DNA of 64,000 nt from the NCBI RefSeq assembly GCF_900115435.1, contig NZ_FOWK01000010.1, forward strand, positions 1 to 64,000, in the 5' to 3' direction. Shown here piece after piece: positions 47,767 to 60,074 of this stretch. The translations under genes were made by a program, and so were the position numbers. This DNA comes from Prevotella sp. tf2-5. GTDB taxonomy: Bacteria > Bacteroidota > Bacteroidia > Bacteroidales > Bacteroidaceae. Below the pieces are notes generated by a model. It was not told the origin of the DNA. It saw only the letters and a program-made list of their open reading frames with translations, and did not search any database. The stretch's first letter is position 1, and each line of letters opens with the position of its first letter.

Positions 47767-48486
47767 TCAGTTCTCCTCGAAGAATGAGCCTACAGGCATA
47801 GCGGCATCCTCGGCGACACAACAGTTGTAGCGTTCACGGCTACGACGCTCTCGGGCAAACATAGCCTTGGTTCCCGCCATGTCTTGATGGAACTCCAGAT
47901 GCTCTTCAATGGCAAAGGAATGAGCCATCGCCTCTACATCGAGGTTGTCGGTGCCGATGAGCGTGAATGTCCAGTGCTGTTTCTTCAATTTCTCAATCAT
48001 CGTGCGGATCATCTTCAGTGTCCATTCCTGACTACTGTTCTCCTCACCGTCGGTGATGATGGTCACCAGCACATGGTCACCGTCCTCAACCTGTGCGTTG
48101 ACCTTCGAGATACCTTTACCTATGGCATCATAGAGTGGGGTGCCGCCACCAGGATTGTAGGCTTTCCAACTGAGGTCTTTGGTCTTTAGTGCAGAAGCGT
48201 TGTCGTAATGCCAGGTGGTGTGACAACTGTCGAAGGTAAGCAGGGTGACGAACTGTACCTGGTCCGGGAATTTCTTCTGCATCTGTCGCACGGTCTGTAG
48301 TGTCTCGTTCATACCCGTAAAAGCCTGTTTGCGGATGATGGACATAGAACCGCTCTCGTCAACGATAATCAGGTTGTGTACTCGCTTGGTTGGAATAGGA
48401 TCTTGCAATTTGCCTTCTGGGCGAAAATTCTCACGCTCGGAAGAATGAGTAAACTCATTTTTCTCTCTCTTAATCGAATCTTTCAT
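47767..48486 (-). CDS. von Willebrand factor A domain protein
   Basis: 239 residues. The metal-ion-dependent adhesion site is complete: DESGSMS (D43), GGGTPLYD with the Thr, and TDGEENSS with the second Asp. There is no signal peptide, so the protein is likely cytosolic, as in TerY-like stress proteins. The short charged N- and C-termini have no known domain. No ter genes are nearby. Confidence 0.85.
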   Translation of the reverse strand: MKDSIKREKNEFTHSSERENFRPEGKLQDPIPTKRVHNLIIVDESGSMSIIRKQAFTGMNETLQTVRQMQKKFPDQVQFVTLLTFDSCHTTWHYDNASALKTKDLSWKAYNPGGGTPLYDAIGKGISKVNAQVEDGDHVLVTIITDGEENSSQEWTLKMIRTMIEKLKKQHWTFTLIGTDNLDVEAMAHSFAIEEHLEFHQDMAGTKAMFARERRSRERYNCCVAEDAAMPVGSFFEEN

Positions 48487-48645
48487 AATTGTAATGTTTT
48501 AAATGGTGAATACTTCTTTTATTTCGACATGTCTTTATCTCTTTAAAGATATTTTTCGGAAATAATTAAGTTGATATGAGATTTTTTTACAGGATTGTGG
48601 CTGCCGACATACTATACCGTGAAGTCATCTAGTTCATATTGCATT

Positions 48646-48675
48646 CAAATATAGTGAAAAGTCTGAAAATACCAA
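48646..48675 (-). promoter_or_regulatory. Possible promoter of the von Willebrand A gene
   Basis: TATATTTG on the minus strand (48653-48646) with TTGG about 19 bp upstream. It would give a leader of about 155 nt. Apart from this and the divergent promoter, the 295-bp gap 48487-48781 shows nothing. Confidence 0.4.
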
Positions 48676-48706
48676 TAGCTTTGGAATGAAAATAGTGAAA
48701 AAGGGG

Positions 48707-48735
48707 TTGTGTCTCAGCTAAAATGATTATTTTTG
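48707..48735 (+). promoter_or_regulatory. Promoter of the TIGR04076 gene
   Basis: TTG at 48707-48709, 18 bp, TATTTTTG at 48728-48735 followed by CA. Confidence 0.5.
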
Positions 48736-48781
48736 CATCAGGAATTAATAATTATAACGATATATATTTATAGAAGATGTA

Positions 48782-49084
48782 ATGAACAAAGTACGAATAA
48801 CAGCAGTTCGTCAGACCATCTATCATGATTTGATGGCAAAGTACGAGAATCCCATTGAGCATACTTGTGATGTCAGTGAGGGTCAGCAGTGGATCTCCAT
48901 TGACGGACATTGTCCTGAGGGAATGTGCCCGTCGGCATGGGGCTCAATGCGTGAGTTCGTGGAGTCATTGGCAAGGGGAGAAGGTGATTTCTTCGATGGC
49001 TGGATGAAGAATCCCATGAGTGCGATGATCAGTTGCAATGACGGTTTCCGTCCGTTCAGTTTTTATATTGAAGTGATTGAATAA
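48782..49084 (+). CDS. TIGR04076-family protein
   Basis: 100 residues with conserved cysteines and Trp in GHCPEGMCPSAWGSM and a C-terminal SCNDGFRPFSFYIEV. This matches the small TIGR04076 family of unknown function found in anaerobes. The spaced cysteines suggest metal or redox binding, which is inference. Confidence 0.8.
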   Translation: MNKVRITAVRQTIYHDLMAKYENPIEHTCDVSEGQQWISIDGHCPEGMCPSAWGSMREFVESLARGEGDFFDGWMKNPMSAMISCNDGFRPFSFYIEVIE

Positions 49085-49178
49085 TGAAGATGATAGACCC
49101 TATGTCCCGGTTGTGACCGGCAGGGATGAAGTTAACCATTATACCTACTTTTGATTAATAATCTTGTAGAAGTTTTCA

Positions 49179-49221
49179 GGTGTGCAATACTTAAAACACT
49201 GCATTTTAGGTATTGCGCACC
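49179..49221 (+). promoter_or_regulatory. Inverted repeat across the -33 box of the flavodoxin operon
   Basis: GGTGTGCAATAC (49179-49190) and GTATTGCGCACC (49210-49221) pair apart from one G-T. The right arm contains the TTG of the promoter, so it looks like an operator; it might also end transcription of the upstream gene. Confidence 0.45.
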
Positions 49222-49243
49222 TTATTAATTTGCCCTACCTTTG
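49213..49243 (+). promoter_or_regulatory. Promoter of DUF2023-flavodoxin
   Basis: TTG (49213-49215), 20 bp, TACCTTTG (49236-49243). The ATG at 49248 is 4 nt further on, so the mRNA is probably leaderless. Confidence 0.7.
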
Positions 49244-49247
49244 CACC

Positions 49248-49622
49248 ATGAAAACAAGAATGACGATTTCCACAGAGATGAAAGTACTGATGAACCACAT
49301 CTACGAACTGCACAAAGGGGTGCGGCAGATGGTATTGTTTACGTGCAACAAAAAACATGGTGAGCAAGTTGTGGCGCGTTTGGAAAGCCAAGGTATCCCA
49401 TATATACTACAGCCTGCTGGTCAGCAGAACCTGAATGTCTATTTCGGACGGCGTGAGTGTCTGGAGGCAATACGCCTTATCGTCACCCGTCCCCTGAACC
49501 AGCTTACGCCAGAAGAGGACTTTATCCTCGGTGCCATGCTCGGCTATGACATCTGCGCACAGTGTGAGCGGTATTGTAAACGCAAGGGGAAATGTGAGGG
49601 TATATGCATTAACAAGAATTAA
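49248..49622 (+). CDS. DUF2023 family protein
   Basis: 124 residues. The N-terminal STEMKVLMNHIYELHKGVRQ and the C-terminal cysteine cluster CAQCERYCKRKGKCEGIC identify DUF2023, which commonly accompanies flavodoxin in Bacteroidota. The cysteines could hold an iron-sulfur cluster, but none is shown. It precedes the flavodoxin gene by 20 nt. The in-frame ATG at 49182 is upstream of the promoter and is rejected. Confidence 0.85.
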   Translation: MKTRMTISTEMKVLMNHIYELHKGVRQMVLFTCNKKHGEQVVARLESQGIPYILQPAGQQNLNVYFGRRECLEAIRLIVTRPLNQLTPEEDFILGAMLGYDICAQCERYCKRKGKCEGICINKN

Positions 49623-49642
49623 ATCAATAGAATACTTTAATC

Positions 49643-50137
49643 ATGAACACAACAATTGTAATCTATGGTTCCTCGACGGGAACCTGCGAGGCTATCGCAG
49701 AGAAGATCGCCTCAAAACTGGGCTGCGAGACACTGAATGTACAGGACTTGACAGCAGATATCGTGGACGCTAACCAGAATCTGATTCTCGGCACCTCGAC
49801 TTGGGGCGCAGGCGAATTGCAGGATGACTGGTACGACGGACTGAAAACTCTCCAGAATGCCAACCTGAGTGGCAAGACCATCGCCATCTTCGGCTGTGGT
49901 GACTGTTCTTCGTACAGCGACACCTTCGTAGGTGGCATGGGAGAACTCTACAACGGTATTAAAGACAGCGGAGCTCGTTTCATTGGTGCTGTTGAGACTG
50001 GCGGCTATACCTTCGATGACTCAGAGGCTGTGATTGACGGCAAGTTTATCGGTCTGCCTCTTGATGACATCAACGAGGACGACAAGACGGACACCCGCAT
50101 TGAGACCTGGATAGCCATCATCTCTCCCGAATTGTAA
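49643..50137 (+). CDS. Flavodoxin
   Basis: 164 residues, long-chain type. YGSSTGTCEAIAEKIA is the FMN phosphate loop, TSTWGAGELQDDWY and FGCGDCSSYSDTFVGGM are the isoalloxazine-binding loops. It carries electrons in place of ferredoxin, often under iron limitation. Cotranscribed with DUF2023; a terminator follows. Confidence 0.96.
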   Translation: MNTTIVIYGSSTGTCEAIAEKIASKLGCETLNVQDLTADIVDANQNLILGTSTWGAGELQDDWYDGLKTLQNANLSGKTIAIFGCGDCSSYSDTFVGGMGELYNGIKDSGARFIGAVETGGYTFDDSEAVIDGKFIGLPLDDINEDDKTDTRIETWIAIISPEL

Positions 50138-50181
50138 TCACAGGTGTTAAATTCATAAAGAGTATTTGTTTAATTTTATAG

Positions 50182-50214
50182 AGGTGGTTGGTCGGTGACG
50201 ATCAACCACCTTTA
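50182..50214 (+). terminator. Terminator after flavodoxin
   Basis: AGGTGGTTG and CAACCACCT make a 9-bp stem followed by TTT. Confidence 0.75.
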
Positions 50215-50299
50215 TCATAAAAAGATTAAGATTATGGGACTTTAGTACCAGACATGCAAGTTGCCATTGTAGTGGATCACAATTATAGCGAGTAACTCA

Positions 50300-51415
50300 T
50301 TAAATCCATGTCAGTTTTCTCCAAAGACCTTCTAACGGTCCGCGAGGATGACTGGCGAACCAATATCGGGCAAATAGATACTGGCAGACGACCATTCCGC
50401 ATCCAACTATGACGGCATAGGTAACACCTAAATGGTGATAACAGGCGAGACCATAGCCGCAAAAGATGGCACAGCCGATGACGGACTGAAGCAGATAGTT
50501 GGTAAGACTCATGCGACCAAAAATGCAGAGGTGATGCAGCACTCGGCGAACGCCCTCGAAAGCGTACCAGGCAGAAACTATTGCCGAGACGATCATCAGC
50601 AGGATAATAAGGTTGTAGATGGGCTTGAGCCATGAGTCAAGTTCACCGAAATCCACGAAGCTCAACACTAGGACTAGGATTACTGAGCAAATGAGGATGT
50701 TATGCCATATCTTCAGGTGGTGCCCCTCGTTATAGAAAAGTCTCTGTCGCCCTAACTGCATACCGAGGATGAAGAGGCAGAGTAACTGTGTCAGTCGTCC
50801 GCTAAAGATATTGAAGCGCAGATTCAGCTCAAATCCATATCGCAGGTTGGTGAGGGTGTTCTCCCAGAATGTACCATGCTCATGTGTACTGATGATCTTG
50901 CCATACATTTCAAACAAGGAACTGTGGTCGATCGTGGTGCCAGTCAGCAGACAAAAAAGTTCTACGGGCTGGACAGCTAATAAGGCGATGATGCACCACA
51001 CCCACTTTGATGACAGATAACTGATCGGGATGAGCAGCAAGCCATAACAGGCATAGAGCATCAGGATGTCGCCATCATAGAACGCCACGTTGACAATACC
51101 AAAGCCGAATAACAGGCACATGCGCCAAGCAAAGCGTAAGGAGAAATTCTTTCCTTTCTGCTGCTGGTTGTCGTTCATGATGAAGAAACTCAAGCCGAAG
51201 AGCATGGCGAAGATGCCGTACATTTTGCCTGATAGCAGCCACGCAAGAACATCCGACACCATCTGGTCGCAAGGTAGCGTATGGGCTATCGGTTCTTGGG
51301 TAAAGATGTCAAAGTGCTCAACGGAGTGATACAGGATAATGCCTGTCACAGCGATGCCTCTCAGGGCATCGGCTACATCGATTCGGGTGTTGGGGAGATT
51401 GCGGGATTTATACAT
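50300..51415 (-). CDS. DUF418 family membrane protein
   Basis: About 371 residues from ATG 51415, with roughly ten hydrophobic helices. RIDVADALRGIAVTGIILYHS and the C-terminal FGRMSLTNYLLQSVIG block are the markers of this family, related to acyltransferase-3 proteins but of unknown function. Alone on the strand; the 116-bp gap upstream of it shows nothing clear. Confidence 0.87.
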   Translation of the reverse strand: MYKSRNLPNTRIDVADALRGIAVTGIILYHSVEHFDIFTQEPIAHTLPCDQMVSDVLAWLLSGKMYGIFAMLFGLSFFIMNDNQQQKGKNFSLRFAWRMCLLFGFGIVNVAFYDGDILMLYACYGLLLIPISYLSSKWVWCIIALLAVQPVELFCLLTGTTIDHSSLFEMYGKIISTHEHGTFWENTLTNLRYGFELNLRFNIFSGRLTQLLCLFILGMQLGRQRLFYNEGHHLKIWHNILICSVILVLVLSFVDFGELDSWLKPIYNLIILLMIVSAIVSAWYAFEGVRRVLHHLCIFGRMSLTNYLLQSVIGCAIFCGYGLACYHHLGVTYAVIVGCGMVVCQYLFARYWFASHPRGPLEGLWRKLTWI

Positions 51416-51531
51416 CTTAATTCGTCTGTGAAAGTTCAAAATGTAATGGCTTGTCAAAATGCCGACGGGAATAGTAGGTAACTGACGGATGCTTCAGATC
51501 CATCACCATTGTCCATAGTGAACAGCTATAG

Positions 51532-56098
<4,567 letters not shown>

Positions 56099-56114
56099 AA
56101 GAAGTTTTTGACTA

Positions 56115-56122
56115 CAAAGTTA
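56115..56122 (-). promoter_or_regulatory. -7 box of the GH29-GH2 operon
   Basis: TAACTTTG on the minus strand, with a start at about 56108 close to the ATG at 56098. On the plus strand TAACTTCG (56166-56173) may be a weaker box for the next gene. Confidence 0.5.
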
Positions 56123-56190
56123 TAAATTAATATTCAGAAAGAGAGCATTACTCGTTTTTTTTTTGTAACTTCGCCCCAAATATCATTTTT

Positions 56191-57300
56191 ATGTATCATC
56201 GTCAGTTGTCAGAACAGGCTATCATCAGTGGATTCCGTAAAGGGGATGCCGATATTATCCGAGAATATTTCTATGGATATTGTCAGGTTGGCTATTATAT
56301 CTTTGACCAGCGTTATCAGTTGAGTGAGAAGGAAAATCTGGATTTTATGTCGCTCGCTCATCAATATGCTATCTATTTGATGGAGCATGACTGGAAACCT
56401 TTGGAGGATCACTCTCCGAATGTAAGCCTGAAGACATGGTTCATCAATGGGTTCCGTTATGTGGTACTTGATGCGTTGAAATGGTACAAGAAAGAGTATG
56501 GCAGTATCACGTTTGAGGATTATTTACGGTCATTTGACGTGACGAACGACTTGCGGCTACAGTTTAATCGGATGGTGGAAGATGTTTGTGACCATGCGCC
56601 ACTTGACAGACAAGAAAGGCTACTTATCGACATGCTGCTGTTACGTGGTTTTAAGGGGAAAGAGATTGCGGCTGAGATGGGGATGACCCCATCGGCCATC
56701 TCGCAGAAATACAAGAAACTAAAGGAAGAAATTATCATACCATATTTCAAGAAGAACTTCGACATGGACTTGGATATGCCAGAAGTGATGGACGAGCGAG
56801 CGATTGTCAGTCGCGAGGCTGCGATGGGAGAGGCTTCGATGCCTGCACCTACAATGCCAGGCTCTTTGGCGGACATGTATCGACAGAGGTCATGCCGGGA
56901 TATGGATTTCATAAAAGAAGAGGTTATGGAGCAGAAAAGAACAACACCGGAGTTTATTACTTCGCTGGAGCCGAACGAGATCTTTGTGTTTGGCAGCAAT
57001 CTGAGAGGTATGCACGGCGGTGGAGCGGCATATGTCGCCTACCGCAAGTTTGGAGCCATCATGGGGCAGGGTGTAGGTCTGCAAGGACAAAGTTACGCCA
57101 TTCCCACCATGCAGGGCGGTGTGGAAACAATCCGTCCGTATGTGGATGAGTTTATCCAGTTTGCCAAACAGCATCCCGAACTTACCTTTCTCGTTACTCG
57201 TATTGGTTGTGGCATTGCAGGATTCACGGATGATGAAATCTCCCCACTGTTCGAAGAGGCACATGAGGTAAAGAATATTGTATTGCCTCCTAATTGGTGA
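56191..57300 (+). CDS. Sigma-70-like protein fused to an A1S_2505/macro-like domain
   Basis: 369 residues. Residues 1-110 resemble sigma region 2 (ISGFRKGDADIIREYFYGYC, TWFINGFRYVVLDAL) and about 135-185 resemble region 4 (LDRQERLLIDMLLLRGFKGKEIAAEMG, with a clear helix-turn-helix at 157-177). After a linker, residues about 260-369 form a compact domain (EIFVFGSNLRGMHGGGAA, GLQGQSYAIPT, TRIGCGIAGFTDDEI) like the A1S_2505 phage-type proteins and distantly like macro domains. No fusion of this kind is known to me. It lies 46 nt upstream of a NUDIX gene. Domain boundaries are approximate. Confidence 0.72.
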   Translation: MYHRQLSEQAIISGFRKGDADIIREYFYGYCQVGYYIFDQRYQLSEKENLDFMSLAHQYAIYLMEHDWKPLEDHSPNVSLKTWFINGFRYVVLDALKWYKKEYGSITFEDYLRSFDVTNDLRLQFNRMVEDVCDHAPLDRQERLLIDMLLLRGFKGKEIAAEMGMTPSAISQKYKKLKEEIIIPYFKKNFDMDLDMPEVMDERAIVSREAAMGEASMPAPTMPGSLADMYRQRSCRDMDFIKEEVMEQKRTTPEFITSLEPNEIFVFGSNLRGMHGGGAAYVAYRKFGAIMGQGVGLQGQSYAIPTMQGGVETIRPYVDEFIQFAKQHPELTFLVTRIGCGIAGFTDDEISPLFEEAHEVKNIVLPPNW

Positions 57301-57346
57301 TAGCTATGTTAGGAGCAATTATTGATGATATAGCAGGTAGCTGTTT

Positions 57347-57787
57347 ATGACATACACATATAAATATCCAAGACCGGCAGTGACGGCAGACTGCGTGGTG
57401 ATGACGAGAGAAGCAGAACCGAAGGTGCTGCTGATTGAACGTGGCGATGAGCCTTTCAAGGGATGCTGGGCATTCCCCGGTGGTTTCATGAATATGGATG
57501 AGACGACGGAACAATGTGCCATAAGGGAACTTGAAGAGGAAACGGGGCTGAAGGTTAGCAAAGTATATCAGATTGGTGCTTATTCCAAGGTTGATCGTGA
57601 CCCAAGAGGTAGGACTATAACGGTTGCTTATTTAGCCATCATCGATGAACCTATTACTGTTGTTGGACAAGATGATGCTGCTGAAGCAAAATGGTGGCCA
57701 CTGTCGGATTTGCCACATCTGGCATTCGACCATTGTGATATCATGCAGGATGCGATAAGACTATATAGCGATTTTTTATTGAAATAG
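57347..57787 (+). CDS. NUDIX hydrolase, ADP-ribose pyrophosphatase-like
   Basis: 146 residues. YPRPAVTADCVVM and CWAFPGGFMNMDETTEQ..RELEEETGL (NUDIX box) and VYQIGAYSKVDRDPRGR match the ADP-ribose/NADH pyrophosphatase-like group (COG1051). It is probably in one transcript with the fusion protein upstream, which may handle ADP-ribose-type ligands. Activity is inferred. Confidence 0.87.
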   Translation: MTYTYKYPRPAVTADCVVMTREAEPKVLLIERGDEPFKGCWAFPGGFMNMDETTEQCAIRELEEETGLKVSKVYQIGAYSKVDRDPRGRTITVAYLAIIDEPITVVGQDDAAEAKWWPLSDLPHLAFDHCDIMQDAIRLYSDFLLK

Positions 57788-57948
57788 TTATTTCAAGAAG
57801 TCTTCGCGCATAGGAGTGAAGGTGTCGATAAGAACACCAGCCTCTATACAGACCTTTTCCATAATCAGAACTTGAAAGTAAATTCTTTGTCTTCATATTC
57901 GTTTAGTTTTTGTAAGTCTTTGTTTATTTGATTTATTACCTTTTTCAT
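57788..57948 (-). pseudogene. Remnant of a cupin gene with a short intact leader frame
   Basis: The end of a cupin is readable: 57868-57788 encodes MEKVCIEAGVLIDTFTPMRED followed by FLK and a stop, the usual LDTFTPxRxDFL tail. The N-terminal part has been lost. Upstream (57948-57865) an ATG follows a TATATTTG box (57992-57985) but only 27 codons remain, in another frame. I read this as a decayed gene; a separate 27-residue peptide is also possible. Confidence 0.45.
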
Positions 57949-58050
57949 TGTCACTTCTTTCTATAATTAATCATAAAGTTGGGGCAAATATAGAAAATAA
58001 TATCCGTTTTTTTGTATATTTGCACCAAGATTTAAGAAGAATTGTGAATT

Positions 58051-58211
58051 ATGGAGAATATGCTGATTGACGTTCCCGATTGACCTCGAAAAAGCCTACG
58101 AGTTAGGAAAGCGCTTAGTGGCAAAGTGCAAGGAGAGTTAGGAAACAGCCACGAAACTCATACGAAATAGTCAAGGCGAAATATAACAAGGTGAAGAAGA
58201 GAAAAGTATAG
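58051..58211 (+). pseudogene. Frameshifted short gene remnant, unidentified
   Basis: ENMLIDVPD, DLEKAYELGKRLVAKCKES and a later frame EIVKAKYNKVKKRKV can be read only by changing frame at about 58080 and 58138. A TATATTTG box (58015-58022) precedes it. I do not recognise the protein. It ends 2 nt before the next gene. Confidence 0.35.
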
Positions 58212-58213
58212 AT

Positions 58214-58901
58214 ATGGCACAAAAACAATTTCATCGACATTATGCGACAAAAGGTCCACAGCTGTTTTGGATTATCTTCGCATACCTGATACTGGGTTGG
58301 TTTTTCCCTGTATTGGGTTGGGCTGCCCTCATTTGCATGATAGGTCCCGTCCTGACATCTGTCTGGAAAGGGCGTTTCTGGTGCGGTAATGTATGTCCTA
58401 GAGGCAACATGTATGACCGCCTGCTGTCGAAGTATTCCCCCCCATCGTCCTATTCCTAGATTTGTCCGTACCTTCGGGTTTCGCCTGTTTATGGTGTTCT
58501 TCATCTTTGCCATGTTTGGTATTCAGATGTATTTTGCCTGGGGCGACTGGGGCGCAATGGGCTTTGTGTTTTGGAAAATTATCCTGCTGACCACCATCGT
58601 AGGAATAACCCTGTCCTTCATATATGCTCCTCGCACATGGTGTAGCTTCTGTCCGATGGGATCACTTTCATCATGGGTGGCTCCCAAGAAAGGCCCGCTG
58701 CCCAAAGCATACAAGAGTATTCACGTCAGCAGCCTGTGTGAAGAGAAGTGCAAGTTGTGTGCCCGCGTTTGTCCTATGCAGCTCACCCCTTACAGTAGCC
58801 GAGGCGAACAGTTGGGCTACCTGCATCCTGATTGTCTGAAATGCAGGAAATGTGAGAAGGCTTGTCCTACGAAGATTATTAAATACACAAAAAACCAATG
58901 A
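58214..58901 (+). pseudogene. 4Fe-4S membrane protein (NapH/CcoG-like), frameshifted at a C7 tract
   Basis: The first frame (58214-58459) gives membrane helices and CGNVCPRGNMYDRLLSKYSP; the second (from about 58440 to 58901) gives more helices, CSFCPMGS, CKLCARVCPM and CRKCEKACPT. A run of seven C at 58437-58443 joins them. With six C the protein reads through as LSKYSPHRPIPRFVRTF, about 229 residues. Either a slipped or phase-variable gene, or a sequencing error. The full form would be an electron-transfer membrane protein. Confidence 0.8.
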
Positions 58902-59047
58902 AGGATAATAGACGACAACATAATTAATGGCGTGTTATTAAGATATGAATACTGATTAGGGACTTCATCGCTATCAACTTCGAAACGGCCACTCTACAAT
59001 TGTCGTAAAGGCTACAAAGTTTCTATTTTCTTACAGAACAAAGATGC

Positions 59048-59092
59048 TGGAGGGGGGAAATCCTACTAACTTATAGGAGTTTCACCCCTCCA
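59048..59092. other. Long hairpin in an otherwise empty gap
   Basis: TGGAGGGG..GAAA..TCCTA and TAGGAGTTTCACCCCTCCA fold into a stem of about 17 bp with two mismatches, loop CTAACTTA. It lies 100 nt before the paralogue gene; the other paralogue has the hairpin 12202-12232 at a similar place. No gene is visible in 58902-59193. Confidence 0.6.
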
Positions 59093-59193
59093 CTTTAGGA
59101 TATATCCTTTGCAAATCAGCCGAAAAATGCCGTACTTTGCATCGTGATTAAGAAAATAAATGTTTAACTCTTTAAAGTATAGGAGATTTAGAT

Positions 59194-59808
59194 ATGAAGA
59201 AGTTGATGATTCTGGCAATGATGATGGTCATGACTATCTCAGCCAACGCCATGAGCTATAACGCAGCAAAGAACGAAGCCCTCTTCCTCTCTGACAAGAT
59301 GGCTTACGAGCTCAACCTCACCGCTGCACAGTATGAGGCAGTCTATGAGATCAATCTCGACTACCTGATGAGTCTGAACGGACACGGTGATGTCTTCGGC
59401 ATTTGGTGGGATCGTCGTAACACTGATCTCCGTTATGTCCTGAACAGCTGGCAGTATGACAAGTATGTGGCTCTCTCTCACTTCTATCGCCCTGTGGCAT
59501 GGAAGGCTGGTAGCTGGACATTCGCAGTGTACGCTCACTACAACAGAAGCCATTTCTATAATGCGCATCCAAAGGTGTATGTGACCTACAAGGGTGGTCA
59601 CAACAGAGTTCACGGCTCACACTATGCTCATATGCACAAGCCCGCAGCACATCACCACGCTCCAACTGTACATCATCCGGCACCAGCTCCGCGTCATCCA
59701 AAAGCTCCTATGAAAGTTGACAAGCGTCACGGTATTACAAACCACACCTTGGCAAACAATACACCACGTCACGGACATAGCAACGCAGGTCACTTTGGAC
59801 GCAGATAA
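59194..59808 (+). CDS. Secreted His-rich protein, paralogue of 11117-12124
   Basis: 204 residues. Signal peptide MKKLMILAMMMVMTISANA, then SYNAAKNEALFLSDKMAYEL, INLDYLMSLNG and FYRPVAWKAG, nearly the same as in the first paralogue up to about residue 105. The C-terminal part is His/Pro-rich (HKPAAHHHAPTVHHPAPAPR) instead of Asn/Arg/Tyr-rich. Function unknown; the histidines could bind metal. Confidence 0.82.
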   Translation: MKKLMILAMMMVMTISANAMSYNAAKNEALFLSDKMAYELNLTAAQYEAVYEINLDYLMSLNGHGDVFGIWWDRRNTDLRYVLNSWQYDKYVALSHFYRPVAWKAGSWTFAVYAHYNRSHFYNAHPKVYVTYKGGHNRVHGSHYAHMHKPAAHHHAPTVHHPAPAPRHPKAPMKVDKRHGITNHTLANNTPRHGHSNAGHFGRR

Positions 59809-59848
59809 AGCATACGTTTGCCTCTATATATGCCTTTCAAAAGGACAC

Positions 59849-59880
59849 GGGAATTCTCAGAAATGGGAGTTCCCTTTTTA
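59849..59880 (+). terminator. Terminator after the His-rich protein gene
   Basis: GGGAATTCTC and GGGAGTTCCC pair (with one G-T), then T5. Confidence 0.75.
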
Positions 59881-59899
59881 CATATAAAAGTACGCCAGA

Positions 59900-60074
59900 T
59901 GGAATATTTCTGCCTGCCAATAGCCGAGATGGACTATTACGATCTAATTCCCGAGCAGAGCTCGCCTATCCGTAGCCTTTCTCCGGTACCACCTGTATTC
60001 CAACATTTCGACCTCATTGCAGGCGAGGTCGGCAACGGTTTCGTAGGCGAGAGATTCCAAAAAGAAAGCCTTAC
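59900..60074 (-). other. Possible gene fragment
   Basis: A minus-strand frame reads LAYETVADLACNEVEMLEYRWYRRK and on to ALLGN and a stop at about 59950, with protein-like composition but no start. It lies downstream of the aminotransferase stop. The opposite frame (59818-60084) looks random. Unresolved. Confidence 0.15.
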
